DNA from: Clusia tigrina
Lineage: Eukaryota; Arthropoda; Insecta; Diptera; Clusiidae
Assembly (NCBI GenBank): GCA_920105625.2
Contig: OV050030.1
Location: 254,851,889 to 254,915,888, forward strand
Direction: 5' to 3'
DNA: 64,000 nucleotides
Both the position numbers and the translations under genes were made by a program. Below the pieces are notes generated by a model, which was given only the letters and a program-made list of their open reading frames with translations, ran no database searches and was not told the origin of the DNA. Each line of letters starts with the position of its first letter. Position 1 is the first letter of the stretch. Shown piece by piece: positions 1 to 12,662 of the stretch.

Positions 1-196
1 TTTGGGACTCAAGGGAAGCATAGCTTTGAGCGATAGCTTAAATTGACAAGAGGCTCCAGTACTTTATTGTTACAAAATTTCAAGGTTTTATGACGCTCCA
101 GTAAAAAGTTACAAGCATTAGTATGTTGCAAACTTTGATAGGTGTAGGACGTACCATATAGAAGTTATGGCCATTTGAAGTTTTATCAGTGTTTGA
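1..196. repeat. Representative 196-bp satellite monomer
   Basis: This is the first complete unit, running from TTTGGGACTC at base 1 to the base before the next TTTGGGACTC at 197. It carries two private markers, GGGAAGC near base 12 and GCTCCAGT instead of GCTCGAGT near base 53, so it is not the exact consensus. Within the unit three related stretches of about 36-50 bp start near 59, 101 and 156, suggesting the monomer grew from a ~55-bp sub-repeat. CpG pairs in the consensus lie at 31-32, 56-57, 94-95, 150-151 and 155-156. Confidence 0.95.
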
Positions 197-2440
197 TTTG
201 GGACTCAAGGGTAGCATAGCTTTGAGCGATAGCTTAAATTGACAAGAGGCTCGAGTATTTTATTGTTGCAAAATTTCAAGGTTTTATGACGCTCCAGTAA
301 AAAGTTACAAGCATTTGTATGTTGCAAACTTTGATAAGTGTAGGACGTCCGTATAGAAGTTAGGGCCATTTGTAGTTTTATCAGTGGTTGATTTGGGTCT
401 CAAGGGTAGCATAGCTTTGAGCGATAGCTCAAATTGACAAGAGGCTCGATTACTTTATTGTTACAAAATTTCAAGGTTTTATGACGCTCCAGTAAAAAGT
501 TACAAGCATTTGTATGTTTCAAACTTTGATAGGTGTAGGACGTACCGTATAGAAGTTAGGGCCATTTGAAGTTTTATCATTGTTTGATTTGGGACTCAAG
601 GGTAGAATAGCTTTGAGCGATAGCTTAAGTTGACAAGAGGCTCGAGTACTTTACTGTAACAAAATTTCAAGGTTTTATGACGCTCCAGTAAAAAGTTACA
701 AGCATTTGTATGTTGCAAAGTTTGATAAGTGCAGGACGTACCGTATAGAAGTTAGGGCCTTTGAAGTTTTATCAGTGTTTGATTTGGGACTCAAGGGTAG
801 CATAGCTTTGAGCGATAGCTCAAATTGACAAGAGGCTCGAGTACTTTATTGTTACAAAATTTCAAGGTTTTATGACGCTCCAGTAAAAAGTTAGAAGCAT
901 TTGTATGTTGCAAACTTTGATAGGTGTAGGACGTACCATATAGAAGTTATGGCCATTTGAAGTTTTATCATTGTTTGATTTGGGACTCAAAGGTAGCATA
1001 GCTTTGAGCAATAGCTTAAGTTGACAAGAGGCTCGAGTACTTTACTGCAATAAAATTTCAAGGTTTTATGACACTCCAGTAAAAAGTTACAAGCATTTGT
1101 ATGTTGCAAAGTTTGATAGGTGCAGGACGTACCGTATAGAAGTTAGGGCCATTTGAAGTTTTATCAGTGTTTGATTTGGGACTCAAGGGTAGCATAGCTT
1201 TGAGCGATAGCTTAAATTGACAAGAGGCTCGAGTTCTTTATTGGTTCAAAATTTCAAGGTTTTATGACGCTCCAGTAAAAAGTTACAAGCATTTGTATGT
1301 TGCAAACTTTGATAGGTGTAGGACGTACCGTATAGAAGTTAGGGCCATTTGAAGTTTAACCAGTGTTTGATTTGGGACTCAAGGGTAGCATAGCTTTGAG
1401 CGATAGCTTAAATTGACAAGAGGCTCGAGTATTTTATTGTTGCAAAATTTCAAGGTTTTATGACGCTCCAGTAAAAAGTTACAAGCATTTGTATGTTGCA
1501 AACTTTGATAAGTGTAGGACGTCCGTATAGAAGTTAGGGCCATTTGTAGTTTTATCAGTGGTTGATTTGGGTCTCAAGGGTAGCATAGCTTTGAGCGATA
1601 GCTCAAATTGACAAGAGGCTCGATTACTTTATTGTTACAAAATTTCAAGGTTTTATGACGCTCCAGTAAAAAGTTACAAGCATTTGTATGTTTCAAACTT
1701 TGATAGGTGTAGGACGTACCGTATAGAAGTTAGGGCCATTTGAAGTTTTATCATTGTTTGATTTGGGACTCAAGGGTAGCATAGCGTTGAGCGATAGCTT
1801 AAGTTGACAAGAGGCTCGAGTACTTTACTGTAACAAAATTTCAAGGTTTTATGACGCTCCAGTAAAAAGTTACAAGCATTTGTATGTTGCAAAGTTTGAT
1901 AAGTGCAGGACGCACCGTATAGAAGTTAGGGCCTTTGAAGTTTTATCAGTGTTTGATTTGGGACTCAAGGGTAGCATAGCTTTGAGCGATAGCTCAAATT
2001 GACAAGAGGCTCGAGTACTTTATTGTTACAAAATTTCAAGGTTTTATGACGCTCCAGTAAAAAGTTAGAAGCATTTGTATGTTGCAAACTTTGATAGGTG
2101 TAGGCCGTACCATATAGAAGTTATGGCCATTTGAAGTTTTATCATTGTTTGATTTGGGACTCAAAGGTAGCATAGCTTTGAGCAATAGCTTAAGTTGACA
2201 AGAGGCTCGAGTACTTTACTGCAATAAAATTTCAAGGTTTTATGACGCTCCAGTAAAAAGTTACAAGCATTTGTATGTTGCAAACTTTGATAGGTGTAGG
2301 ATGTACCGTATAGAAGTTAGGGCCATTTGAAGTTTTATCAGTGTTTGATTTGGGACTCTAGGGCAGCATAGCTTTGAGCGATAGCTTAAATTGACAAGAG
2401 GCTCGAGTACTTTATTGGTTCAAAATTTCAAGGTTTTATG
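197..2440. repeat. 6-monomer higher-order repeat, period 1,174 bp
   Basis: The monomer with GAGTATTTTATTGTTGC begins at 197 and again at 1371. The following monomers match in order: a GTCC one-base-pair-shorter unit, TTTGGGTCTC with CTCGATTAC, a CTGTAACAAAA unit, a TTAGAAGC unit and a GAGCAATAGC unit. Six units minus two single-base deletions give 1,174 bp. The second copy ends where the truncated monomer at 2349-2498 begins. Confidence 0.88.
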
Positions 2441-2498
2441 ACGCTCCGTACCGCACCGTATAGAAGTTAGGGCCATTTGAAGTTTTATTGGTGTTTGA
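2349..2498. repeat. Truncated 150-bp monomer (internal deletion)
   Basis: After GACGCTCC at about 2443 the sequence jumps to GTACCGCACCGTATAG. Monomer positions 100-150 (51 bp) are missing and 5 bp (GTACC) are gained, a net loss of 46 bp. The left part has the CTAGGGCAGC and ATTGGTTC variants. The next monomer starts TTTGGCACTC, a marker otherwise seen only after the matching truncated unit near 22.2 kb. This copy differs from the other four by GTACCGCACC instead of GTACCGTACC. Confidence 0.95.
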
Positions 2499-2890
2499 TT
2501 TGGCACTCAAGGGCAGCATAGCTTTGAGCGATAGCTTAAATTGACAAGAGGCTCCAGTACTTTATTGTTACAAAATTCAAGGTTTTATGACGCTCCAGTA
2601 AAAAGTTACAAGCATTTGTATGTTGCAAACTTTTGATAGGTGTAGGACGTACCGTATAGAAGTTAGGGCCATTTGAAGTTTTATCAGTGTTTGATTTGGG
2701 ACTCACGGGTAGCATAGCTTTGAGCGATAGCTTAAATTGACAAGAGGCTCGAGTACGTTATTGTTACAAAATTTCAAGGTTTTATGACGCTCCAGTAAAA
2801 AGTTACAAGCATTTGTATGTTGCAAACTTTGATAGGTGTAGGACGTACCGTATAGAAGTTATGGCCATTTGAAGTTTTATCAGTGTTTGA

Positions 2891-4080
2891 TTTGGGACTC
2901 AAGGGAAGCATAGCTTTGAGCGATAGCTTAAATTGACAAGAGGCTCCAGTACTTTATTGTTACAAAATTTCAAGGTTTTATGACGCTCCAGTAAAAAGTT
3001 ACAAGCATTTGTATGTTGCAAACTTTGATAGGTGTAGGACGTACCATATAGAAGTTATGGCCATTTGAAGTTTTATCAGTGTTTGATTTGGGACTCAAGG
3101 GTAGCATAGCTTTGAGCGATAGCTTAAATTGACAAGAGGCTCGAGTATTTTATTGTTGCAAAATTTCAAGGTTTTATGACGCTCCAGTAAAAAGTTACAA
3201 GCATTTGTATGTTGCAAACTTTGATAAGTGTAGGACGTCCGTATAGAAGTTAGGGCCATTTGTAGTTTTATCAGTGGTTGATTTGGGTCTCAAGGGTAGC
3301 ATAGCTTTGAGCGATAGCTCAAATTGACAAGAGGCTCGATTACTTTATTGTTACAAAATTTCAAGGTTTTATGACGCTCCAGTAAAAAGTTACAAGCATT
3401 TGTATGTTTCAAACTTTGATAGGTGTAGGACGTACCGTATAGAAGTTAGGGCCATTTGAAGTTTTATCATTGTTTGATTTGGGACTCAAGGGTAGAATAG
3501 CTTTGAGCGATAGCTTAAGTTGACAAGAGGCTCGAGTACTTTACTGTAACAAAATTTCAAGGTTTTATGACGCTCCAGTAAAAAGTTACAAGCATTTGTA
3601 TGTTGCAAAGTTTGATAAGTGCAGGACGTACCGTATAGAAGTTAGGGCCTTTGAAGTTTTATCAGTGTTTGATTTGGGACTCAAGGGTAGCATAGCTTTG
3701 AGCGATAGCTCAAATTGACAAGAGGCTCGAGTACTTTATTGTTACAAAATTTCAAGGTTTTATGACGCTCCAGTAAAAAGTTAGAAGCATTTGTATGTTG
3801 CAAACTTTGATAGGTGTAGGACGTACCATATAGAAGTTATGGCCATTTGAAGTTTTATCATTGTTTGATTTGGGACTCAAAGGTAGCATAGCTTTGAGCA
3901 ATAGCTTAAGTTGACAAGAGGCTCGAGTACTTTACTGCAATAAAATTTCAAGGTTTTATGACGCTCCAGTAAAAAGTTACAAGCATTTGTATGTTGCAAA
4001 GTTTGATAGGTGCAGGACGTACCGTATAGAAGTTAGGGCCATTTGAAGTTTTATCAGTGTTTGATTTGGGACTCAAGGGT
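2891..4080. repeat. Copy of bases 1-1190, offset 2,890 bp
   Basis: The GGGAAGC plus GCTCCAGT monomer of base 1 reappears at 2891. The same ordered series of variant monomers follows, including the GAGTATTTTATTGTTGC unit (197 and 3087). The match breaks near 4080, where the second copy enters a GATTTGAGAGAAAGC monomer and the first does not. Confidence 0.87.
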
Positions 4081-6608
4081 AGCATAGATTTGAGAGAAAG
4101 CTTAAATTGACAAGAGGCTCGAGTACTTTATTGTTACAAAATTTCAAGGTTTTATGACGCTCCAGTAAAAAGTTACAATCATTTGTATGTTGCACACTTT
4201 GATAGGTGTAGGACGACCGTATAGAAGTTAGAGCCATTTGAAGTTTTATCAGTGTTTGATTGGGGACTCAAGGGTAGCATAGCTTTGAGTGATAGCTTAA
4301 ATTGACAAGAGGCTCGAGTACTTTATTGTTACAAAATTTCAAGGTTTTATGACGCTCCAGTAAAAAGTTACAAACATTTGTATGTTGCAAACTTTGATAG
4401 GTGTAGGACGTACCGTATAGAAGTTAGGGCCATTTGAAGTTTTATCAGTGTTTGATTTGGGACTCAAGGGTAGCATAGCTTTGAGCGATTGCTTAAATTG
4501 ACAAGAGGCTCGAGTACTTTATTGTTACAAAATTTCAAGGTTTTATGACGCTCCAGTAAAAAGTTACAAGCATTTGTATGTTGCAAACTTTGATAGGTGT
4601 AGGACGTACCGTATAGAAGTTAGGGCCATTTGAAGTTTTATCAGTGTTTGATTTGGGACTCAAGGGTAGCATAGATTTGAGCGAAAGCTTAAATTGACAA
4701 GAGGCTCGAGCATTTTATTGTTACAAAATTTCAAGGTTTTATGACGCTCCAGTAAAAAGTTACAAGCATTTGTATGTTGCAAACTTTGATAGGTGTAGGA
4801 CGTACCGTATAGAAGTTAGGGCCATTTGAAGTTTAACCAGTGTTTGATTTGGGACTCAAGGGTAGCATAGCTTTGAGCGATAGCTTAAATTGACAAGAGG
4901 CTCGAGTATTTTATTGTTGCAAAATTTCAAGGTTTTATGACGCTCCAGTAAAAAGTTACAAGCATTTGTATGTTGCAAACTTTGATAAGTGTAGGACGTC
5001 CGTATAGAAGTTAGGGCCATTTGTAGTTTTATCAGTGGTTGATTTGGGTCTCAAGGGTAGCATAGCTTTGAGCGATAGCTCAAATTGACAAGAGGCTCGA
5101 TTACTTTATTGTTACAAAATTTCAAGGTTTTATGACGCTCCAGTAAAAAGTTACAAGCATTTGTATGTTTCAAACTTTGATAGGTGTAGGACGTACCGTA
5201 TAGAAGTTAGGGCCATTTGAAGTTTTATCATTGTTTGATTTGGGACTCAAGGGTAGAATAGCTTTGAGCGATAGCTTAATTTGACAAGAGGCTCGAGTAC
5301 TTTACTGTAACAAAATTTCAAGGTTTTATGACGCTCCAGTGAAAAGTTACAAGCATTTGTATGTTGCAAAGTTTGATAAGTGCAGGACGTACCGTATAGA
5401 AGTTAGGGCCTTTGAAGTTTTATCAGTGTTTGATTTGGGACTCAAGGGTAGCATAGCTTTGAGCGATAGCTCAAATTGACAAGAGGCTCGAGTACTTTAT
5501 TGTTACAAAATTTCAAGGTTTTATGACGCTCCAGTAAAAAGTTAGAAGCATTTGTATGTTGCAAACTTTGATAGGTGTAGGACGTACCATATAGAAGTTA
5601 TGGCCATTTGAAGTTTTATCATTGTATGATTTGGGACTCAAAGGTAGCATAGCTTTGAGCAATAGCTTAAGTTGACAAGAGGCTCGAGTACTTTACTGCA
5701 ATAAAATTTCAAGGTTTTATGACGCTCCAGTAAAAAGTTACAAGCATTTGTATGTTGCAAAGTTTGATAGGTGCAGGACGTACCGTATAGAAGTTAGGGC
5801 CATTTGAAGTTTTATCAGTGTTTGATTTGGGACTCAAGGGTAGCATAGATTTGAGAGAAAGCTTAAATTGACAAGAGGCTCGAGTACTTTATTGTTACAA
5901 AATTTCAAGGTTTTATGACGCTCCAGTAAAAAGTTACAATCATTTGTATGTTGCACACTTTGATAGGTGTAGGACGACCGTATAGAAGTTAGAGCCATTT
6001 GAAGTTTTATCAGTGTTTGATTGGGGACTCAAGGGTAGCATAGCTTTGAGTGATAGCTTAAATTGACAAGAGGCTCGAGTACTTTATTGTTACAAAATTT
6101 CAAGGTTTTATGACGCTCCAGTAAAAAGTTACAAACATTTGTATGTTGCAAACTTTGATAGGTGTAGGACGTACCGTATAGAAGTTAGGGCCATTTGAAG
6201 TTTTATCAGTGTTTGATTTGGGACTCAAGGGTAGCATAGCTTTGAGTGATTGCTTAAATTGACAAGAGGCTCGAGTACTTTATTGTTACAAAATTTCAAG
6301 GTTTTATGACGCTCCAGTAAAAAGTTACAAGCATTTGTATGTTGCAAACTTTGATAGGTGTAGGACGTACCGTATAGAAGTTAGGGCCATTTGAAGTTTT
6401 ATCAGTGTTTGATTTGGGACTCAAGGGTAGCATAGATTTGAGCGAAAGCTTAAATTGACAAGAGGCTCGAGCATTTTATTGTTACAAAATTTCAAGGTTT
6501 TATGACGCTCTAGTAAAAAGTTACAAGCATTTGTATGTTGCAAAGTTTGATAGGTGTAGGACGTACCGTATAGAAGTTAGGGCCATTTGAAGTTTTATCA
6601 GTGTTTAA
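3087..6608. repeat. 9-monomer higher-order repeat, two copies, period 1,761 bp
   Basis: Markers repeat at a 1,761-bp spacing: GAGTATTTTATTGTTGC monomers at 3087 and 4848, GATTTGAGAGAAAGC monomers at 4065 and 5826, and GATTTGAGCGAAAGC with GAGCATTTTA at 4652 and 6413. Each copy is nine monomers minus three bases. The second copy gives way near 6.5-6.6 kb to a TTTGGGGCTCTTGGG monomer. Confidence 0.88.
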
Positions 6609-6795
6609 TTTGGGGCTCTTGGGTAGCATAGCTTTGAGCGATATCTTAAATTAACAAGAGGCTCGAGTACTTAATTGTTACAAAATTTCAAGGTTTTATA
6701 ACGCTCCAGTAAAAAGTTACAAGCATTTGTAAGTTGCAAACTTTGATAGGTGTAGTATAGAAGTTAGGGCCATTTGAAGTTTTATCAGTGTTTGA
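6609..6795. repeat. 187-bp monomer with 9-bp deletion (copy 1)
   Basis: The usual GTGTAGGACGTACCGTATAG stretch reads GTGTAGTATAG here, removing 9 bp. The same monomer also carries TTTGGGGCTCTTGGG, GATATCTTAAATTAAC, TATAACGCTCC and TGTAAGTTGC. This is a rich private signature that makes it a reliable tracer of later duplications at 11.3 and 12.7 kb. Confidence 0.93.
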
Positions 6796-7559
6796 TCTGG
6801 GACTCAAGGGTAGCATAGCTTTGAGCGATAGCTTAAATTGACAAGAGGCTCGAGTACTTTATTGTCACAAAATTTCAAGGTTTTATGACGCTCCAGTAAA
6901 AAGTTACAAGCATTTGTATGTTGCAAGCTTTGATAGGTGTATGACGTACCGTATAGAAGTTAGGGCCATTTGAAGTTTTATCAGTGTTTGATTTGGGACT
7001 CAAGGGTAGCATAGCTTTGAGCGATAGCTTAAATTGACAAGAGGCTCGAGTACTTTATTGTTACAAAACTTTAAGGTTTTATGACGCTCCAGTAAACAGT
7101 TACAAGCATTTGTTTGTTGCAAACTTTGATAGGTGTAGGACATACCGTATAGAAGTTAGGGCCATTTGAAGTTTTATCAGTGTTTGATTTGGGACTCAAG
7201 GGTAGCATAGATTTGAGAGAAAGCTTAAATTGACAAGAGGCTCGAGTACTTTATTGTTACAAAATTTCAAGGTTTTATGACGCTCCAGTAAAAAGTTACA
7301 ATCATTTGTATGTTGCACACTTTGATAGGTGTAGGACGTACCGTATAGAAGTTAGAGCCATTTGAAGTTTTATTAGTGTTTGATTTGGGACTCAAGGGTA
7401 GCATAGCTTTGAGTGATAGCTTAAATTGACAAGAGGCTCGAGTACTTTATTGTTACAAAATTTCAAGGTTTTATGACGCTCTAGTAAAAAGTTACAAGCA
7501 TTTGTATGTTGCAAACTTTGATAGGTGTAGGACGTACCGTATAGAAGTTAGGGCCATTT

Positions 7560-9040
7560 GAAGTTTTATCAGTGTTTGATTTGGGACTCAAGGGTAGCAT
7601 AGCTTTGAGCGATTGCTTAAATTGACAAGAGGCTCGAGTACTTTATTGTTACAAAATTTCAAGGTTTTATGATGCTCCAGTAAAAAGTTACAAGCATTTG
7701 TATGTTGCAAACTTTGATAGGTGTAGGACGTACCGTATAGAAGTTAGGGCCATTTGAAGTTTTATCAGTGTTTGATTTGGGACTCAAGGGAAGCATAGAT
7801 TTGAGCGAAAGCTTAAATTGACAAGAGGCTCGAGCACTTTATTGTTACAAAATTTCAAGGTTTTATGACGCTCTAGTAAAAAGTTACAAGCATTTGTATG
7901 TTGCAAACTTTGATAGGTGTAGGACGTACCGTATAGAAGTTAGGGCCATTTGAAGTTTTATCAGTGTTTGATTTGGGGCTCTTGGGTAGCATAGCTTTGA
8001 GCGATATCTTAAATTGACAAGAGGCTCGAGTACTTAATTGTTACAAAATTTCAAGGTTTTATGACGCTCCAGTAAAAAGTTACAAGCATTTGTATGTTGC
8101 AAACTTTGATAGGTGTAGGACGTACCGTATAGAAGTTAGGGCCATTTGAAGTTTTATCAGTGTTTGATTTGGGACTCAAGGGTAGCATAGCTTTGAGCGA
8201 TAGCTTAAATTGACAAAGGCTCGAGTACTTTATTGTTACAAAATTTCAAGGTTTTATGACGCACCAGTAAAAAGTTACAAGCATTTGTATGTTGCAAACT
8301 TTGATAGGTGTAGGACGTACCGTATAGAAGTTATGGCCATTTGAAGTTTTATCAGTGTTTGATTTGGAGCTCTAGGGCAGCATAGCTTTGAGCGATAGCT
8401 TAAATTGACAAAAGGCTCGAGTACTTTATTGGTTCAAAATTTAAAGGTTTTATGACGCTCCAGTAAAAAGTTACAAGCATTTGTATGTTGCAAACTTTGA
8501 TAGGTGTAGGACGTACCATACAGAAGTTGGGGCCATTTGAAGTTTTATCAGCGTTTGATTTGGGACTTAAGGGTAGCATAGCTTTGAGCGATAGCTTAAA
8601 TTGACAAGAGGCTCAAGTACTTTATTGTTACATGATTTCAAGGTTTTATGACGCTCCATTAAAAAGTTACAAACATTTGTATGTTGCAAACTTTGATAGG
8701 TGTAGGACGTACCGTATAGAAGTTAGGGCCATTTGAAGTTTTATCAGTGTTTGATTTGGGACTCAAGGGTAGCATAGCTTTGAGCGATAGCTTAAATTGA
8801 CAAGAGGCTCGAGTACTTTATTGTTACAAAATTTCAAGGTTTTATGACGCTCCAGTATAAAGTTACAAGCATTTGTATGTTGCAAACTATGATAGGTGTA
8901 GGACGTACCATATAGAAGTTAGGGCCATTTGAAGTTTTATCAGTGTTTGATTTGGGACTCATGGGTAGCATAGCTTTGAGCGATAGCTTAAATTGACAAG
9001 AGGCTCGAGTACTTTATTGTTACAAAATTTCAAGGTTTTA
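7560..9040. repeat. Segment reused at 14.0-14.85 kb and 15.77-17.25 kb
   Basis: The GGGAAGCATAGATTTGAGCG plus GAGCACTTTA monomer at 7776 recurs at 14222 and 15985. The TTTGGAGCTCTAGGGCAGC monomer at 8363 recurs at 14809 and 16572, giving constant offsets of 6,446 and 8,209 bp. The longer match (offset 8,209) runs on through TTTGGGACTTAAGGG (8559 and 16768) and TTTGGGACTCATGGG (8951 and 17160). It ends near 9040 and 17250. Confidence 0.83.
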
Positions 9041-9149
9041 TGACGCTCCAGTAAAAAGTTACAAACATTTGTATGTTGCAAACTTTGATAGGTGTAGGAC
9101 GTAAAGTATTGAAGTTAGGGCCATTTGAAGTTTTATCAGTGTTTGATTT

Positions 9150-12100
9150 GGGACTCAAGGGTAGCATAGCTTTGAGCGATTGCTTAAATTGACAAGAGGC
9201 TCGAGTACTTTATTGTTACAAAATTTCAAGGTTTTATGACGCTCCAGTAAAAAGTTACAAGCATTTGTATGTTGCAAACTTTGATAGGTGTAGGACGTAC
9301 CGTATAGAAGTTAGGGCCATTTGAAGTTTTATCAGTGTTTGATTTGGGACTCAAGGGTAGCATAGATTTGAGCGAAAGCTTAAATTGACAAGAGGCTCGA
9401 GCATTTTATTGTTACAAAATTTCAAGGTTTTATGACGCTCCAGTAAAAAGTTACAAGCATTTGTATGTTGCAAACTTTGATAGGTGTAGGACGTACCGTA
9501 TAGAAGTTAGGGCCATTTGAAGTTTAACCAGTGTTTGATTTGGGACTCAAGGGTAGCATAGCTTTGAGCGATAGCTTAAATTGACAAGAGGCTCGAGTAT
9601 TTTATTGTTGCAAAATTTCAAGGTTTTATGACGCTCCAGTAAAAAGTTACAAGCATTTGTGTGTTGCAAACTTTGATAAGTGTAGGACGTCCGTATAGAA
9701 GTTAGGGCCATTTGTAGTTTTATCAGTGGTTCATTTGGGTCTCAAGGGTAGCATAGCTTTGAGCGATAGCTCAAATTGACAAGAGGCTCGATTACTTTAT
9801 TGTTACAAAATTTCAAGGTTTTATGACGCTCCAGTAAAAAGTTACAAGCATTTGTATGTTTCAAACTTTGATAGGTGTAGGACGTACCGTATAGAAGTTA
9901 GGGCCATTTGAAGTTTTATCATTGTTTGATTTGGGACTCAAGGGTAGAATAGCTTTGAGCGATAGCTTAAGTTGACAAGAGGCTCGAGTACTTTACTGTA
10001 ACAAAATTTCAAGGTTTTATGACGCTCCAGTAAAAAGTTACAAGCATTTGTATGTTGCAAAGTTTGATAAGTGCAGGACGTACCGTATAGAAGTTAGGGC
10101 CTTTGAAGTTTTATCAGTGTTTGATTTGGGACTCAAGGGTAGCATAGCTTTGAGCGATAGCTCAAATTGACAAGAGGCTCGAGTACTTTATTGTTACAAA
10201 ATTTCAAGGTTTTATGACGCTCCAGTAAAAAGTTAGAAGCATTTGTATGTTGCAAACTTTGATAGGTGTAGGACGTACCATATAGAAGTTATGGCCATTT
10301 GAAGTTTTATCATTGTTTGATTTGGGACTCAAAGGTAGCATAGCTTTGAGCAATAGCTTAAGTTGACAAGAGGCTCGAGTACTTTACTGCAATAAAATTT
10401 CAAGGTTTTATGACGCTCCAGTAAAAAGTTACAAACATTTGTATGTTGCAAAGTTTGATAGGTGCAGGACGTACCGTATAGAAGTTAGGGCCATTTGAAG
10501 TTTTATCAGTGTTTGATTTGGGACTCAAGGGTAGCATAGATTTGAGAGAAAGCTTAAATTGACAAGAGGCTCGAGTACTTTATTGTTACAAAATTTCAAG
10601 GTTTTATGACACTCCAGTAAAAAGTTACAATCATTTGTATGTTGCACACTTTGATAGGTGTAGGACGACCGTATAGAAGTTAGAGCCATTTGAAGTTTTA
10701 TCAGTGTTTGATTGGGGACTCAAGGGTAGCATAGCTTTGAGTGATAGCTTAAATTGACAAGAGGCTCGAGTACTTTATTGTTACAAAATTTCAAGGTTTT
10801 ATGACGCTCCAGTAAAAAGTTACAAACATTTGTATGTTGCAAACTTTGATAGGTGTAGGACGTACCGTATAGAAGTTAGGGCCATTTGAAGTTTTATCAG
10901 TGTTTGATTTGGGACTCAAGGGTAGCATAGCTTTGAGCGATTGCTTAAATTGACAAGAGGCTCGAGTACTTTATTGTTACAAAATTTCAAGGTTTTATGA
11001 CGCTCCAGTAAAAAGTTACAAGCATTTGTATGTTGCAAACTTTGATAGGTGTAGGACGTACCGTATAAAAGTTAGGGCCATTTGAAGTTTTATCAGTGTT
11101 TGATTTGGGACTCAAGGGTAGCATAGATTTGAGCGAAAGCTTAAATTGACAAGAGGCTCGAGCATTTTATTGTTACAAAATTTCAAGGTTTTATGACGCT
11201 CTAGTAAAAAGTTACAAGCATTTGTATGTTGCAAAGTTTGATAGGTGTAGGACGCACCGTATAGAAGTTAGGGCCATTTGAAGTTTTATCAGTGTTTAAT
11301 TTGGGGCTCTTGGGTAGCATAGCTTTGAGCGATATCTTAAATTAACAAGAGGCTCGAGTACTTAATTGTTACAAAATTTCAAGGTTTTATAACGCTCCAG
11401 TAAAAAGTTACAAGCATTTGTAAGTTGCAAACTTTGATAGGTGTAGTATAGAAGTTAGGGCCATTTGAAGTTTTATCAGTGTTTGATCTGGGACTCAAGG
11501 GTAGCATAGCTTTGAGCGATAGCTTAAATTGACAAGAGGCTCGAGTACTTTATTGTCACAAAATTTCAAGGTTTTATGACGCTCCAGTAAAAAGTTACAA
11601 GCATTTGTATGTTGCAAGCTTTGATAGGTGTATGACGTACCGTATAGAAGTTAGGGCCATTTGAAGTTTTATCAGTGTTTGATTTGGGACTCAAGGGTAG
11701 CATAGCTTTGAGCGATAGCTTAAATTGACAAGAGGCTCGAGTACTTTATTGTTACAAAACTTTAAGGTTTTATGACGCTCCAGTAAAGAGTTACAAGCAT
11801 TTGTTTGTTGCAAACTTTGATAGGTGTAGGACATACCGTATAGAAGTTAGGGCCATTTGAAGTTTTATCAGTGTTTGATTTGGGACTCAAGGGTAGCATA
11901 GATTTGAGAGAAAGCTTAAATTGACAAGAGGCTCGAGTACTTTATTGTTACAAAATTTCAAGGTTTTATGACGCTCCAGTAAAAAGTTACAATCATTTGT
12001 ATGTTGCACACTTTGATAGGTGTAGGACGTACCGTATAGAAGTTAGAGCCATTTGAAGTTTTATTAGTGTTTGATTTGGGACTCAAGGGTAGCATAGCTT

Positions 12101-12400
12101 TGAGTGATAGCTTAAATTGACAAGAGGCTCGAGTACTTTATTGTTACAAAATTTCAAGGTTTTATGACGCTCTAGTAAAAAGTTACAAGCATTTGTATGT
12201 TGCAAACTTTGATAGGTGTAGGACGTACCGTATAGAAGTTAGGGCCATTTGAAGTTTTATCAGTGTTTGATTTGGGACTCAAGGGTAGCATAGCTTTGAG
12301 CGATTGCTTAAATTGACAAGAGGCTCGAGTACTTTAATGTTACAAAATTTCAAGGTTTTATGACGCTCCAGTAAAAAGTTACAAGCATTTGTATGTTGCA
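9150..12400. repeat. Copy of 4.46-7.7 kb, offset 4,691 bp
   Basis: The following marker pairs all differ by 4,691: 4652/9343 (GATTTGAGCGAAAGC), 4848/9539 (preceded by GTTTAACCAGTG), 5826/10517 (GAGAGAAAGC), 6609/11300 (9-bp deletion unit) and 7188/11879. The similarity starts between 9.0 and 9.15 kb. It is lost near 12.4 kb, where the array goes round the 7-mer a second time. Confidence 0.87.
11300..11486. repeat. 187-bp monomer with 9-bp deletion (copy 2)
   Basis: Same signature as the unit at 6609: GTGTAGTATAG, TATAACGCTCC and TGTAAGTTGC. It is exactly 4,691 bp downstream of that copy. Confidence 0.93.
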
Positions 12401-12662
12401 AACTTTGATAGGTGTAGGACGTACCGTATAAAAGTTAGGGCCATTTGAAGTTTTATCAGTGTTTGATTTGGGACTCAAGGGTAGCATAGATTTGAGCGAA
12501 AGCTTAAATTGACAAGAGGCTCGAGCATTTTATTGTTACAAAATTTCAAGGTTTTATGACGCTCTAGTAAAAAGTTACAAGCATTTGTATGTTGTAAAGT
12601 TTGATAGGTGTAGGACGTACCGTATAGAAGTTAGGGCCATTTGAAGTTTTATCAGTGTTTAA

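Noticed and set aside
71..107. Phased A-tracts giving curved DNA
   Set aside because: Runs such as AAAATTT (74-80), TTTTA (86-90) and AAAAA (103-107) exist, but their spacing is irregular (about 12 and 17 bp), so helical phasing is not supported by eye.
165..170. Telomere-like TTAGGG in each monomer
   Set aside because: It occurs once per 196 bp and never in tandem, and many monomers have TTATGG or TTAGCG instead. A chance hexamer.
1..196. CENP-B box (NTTCGNNNNANNCGGGN)
   Set aside because: The consensus monomer has no CGGG and no TTCG on either strand in the required spacing. The occasional CACGGG near 2705 lacks the rest of the motif.
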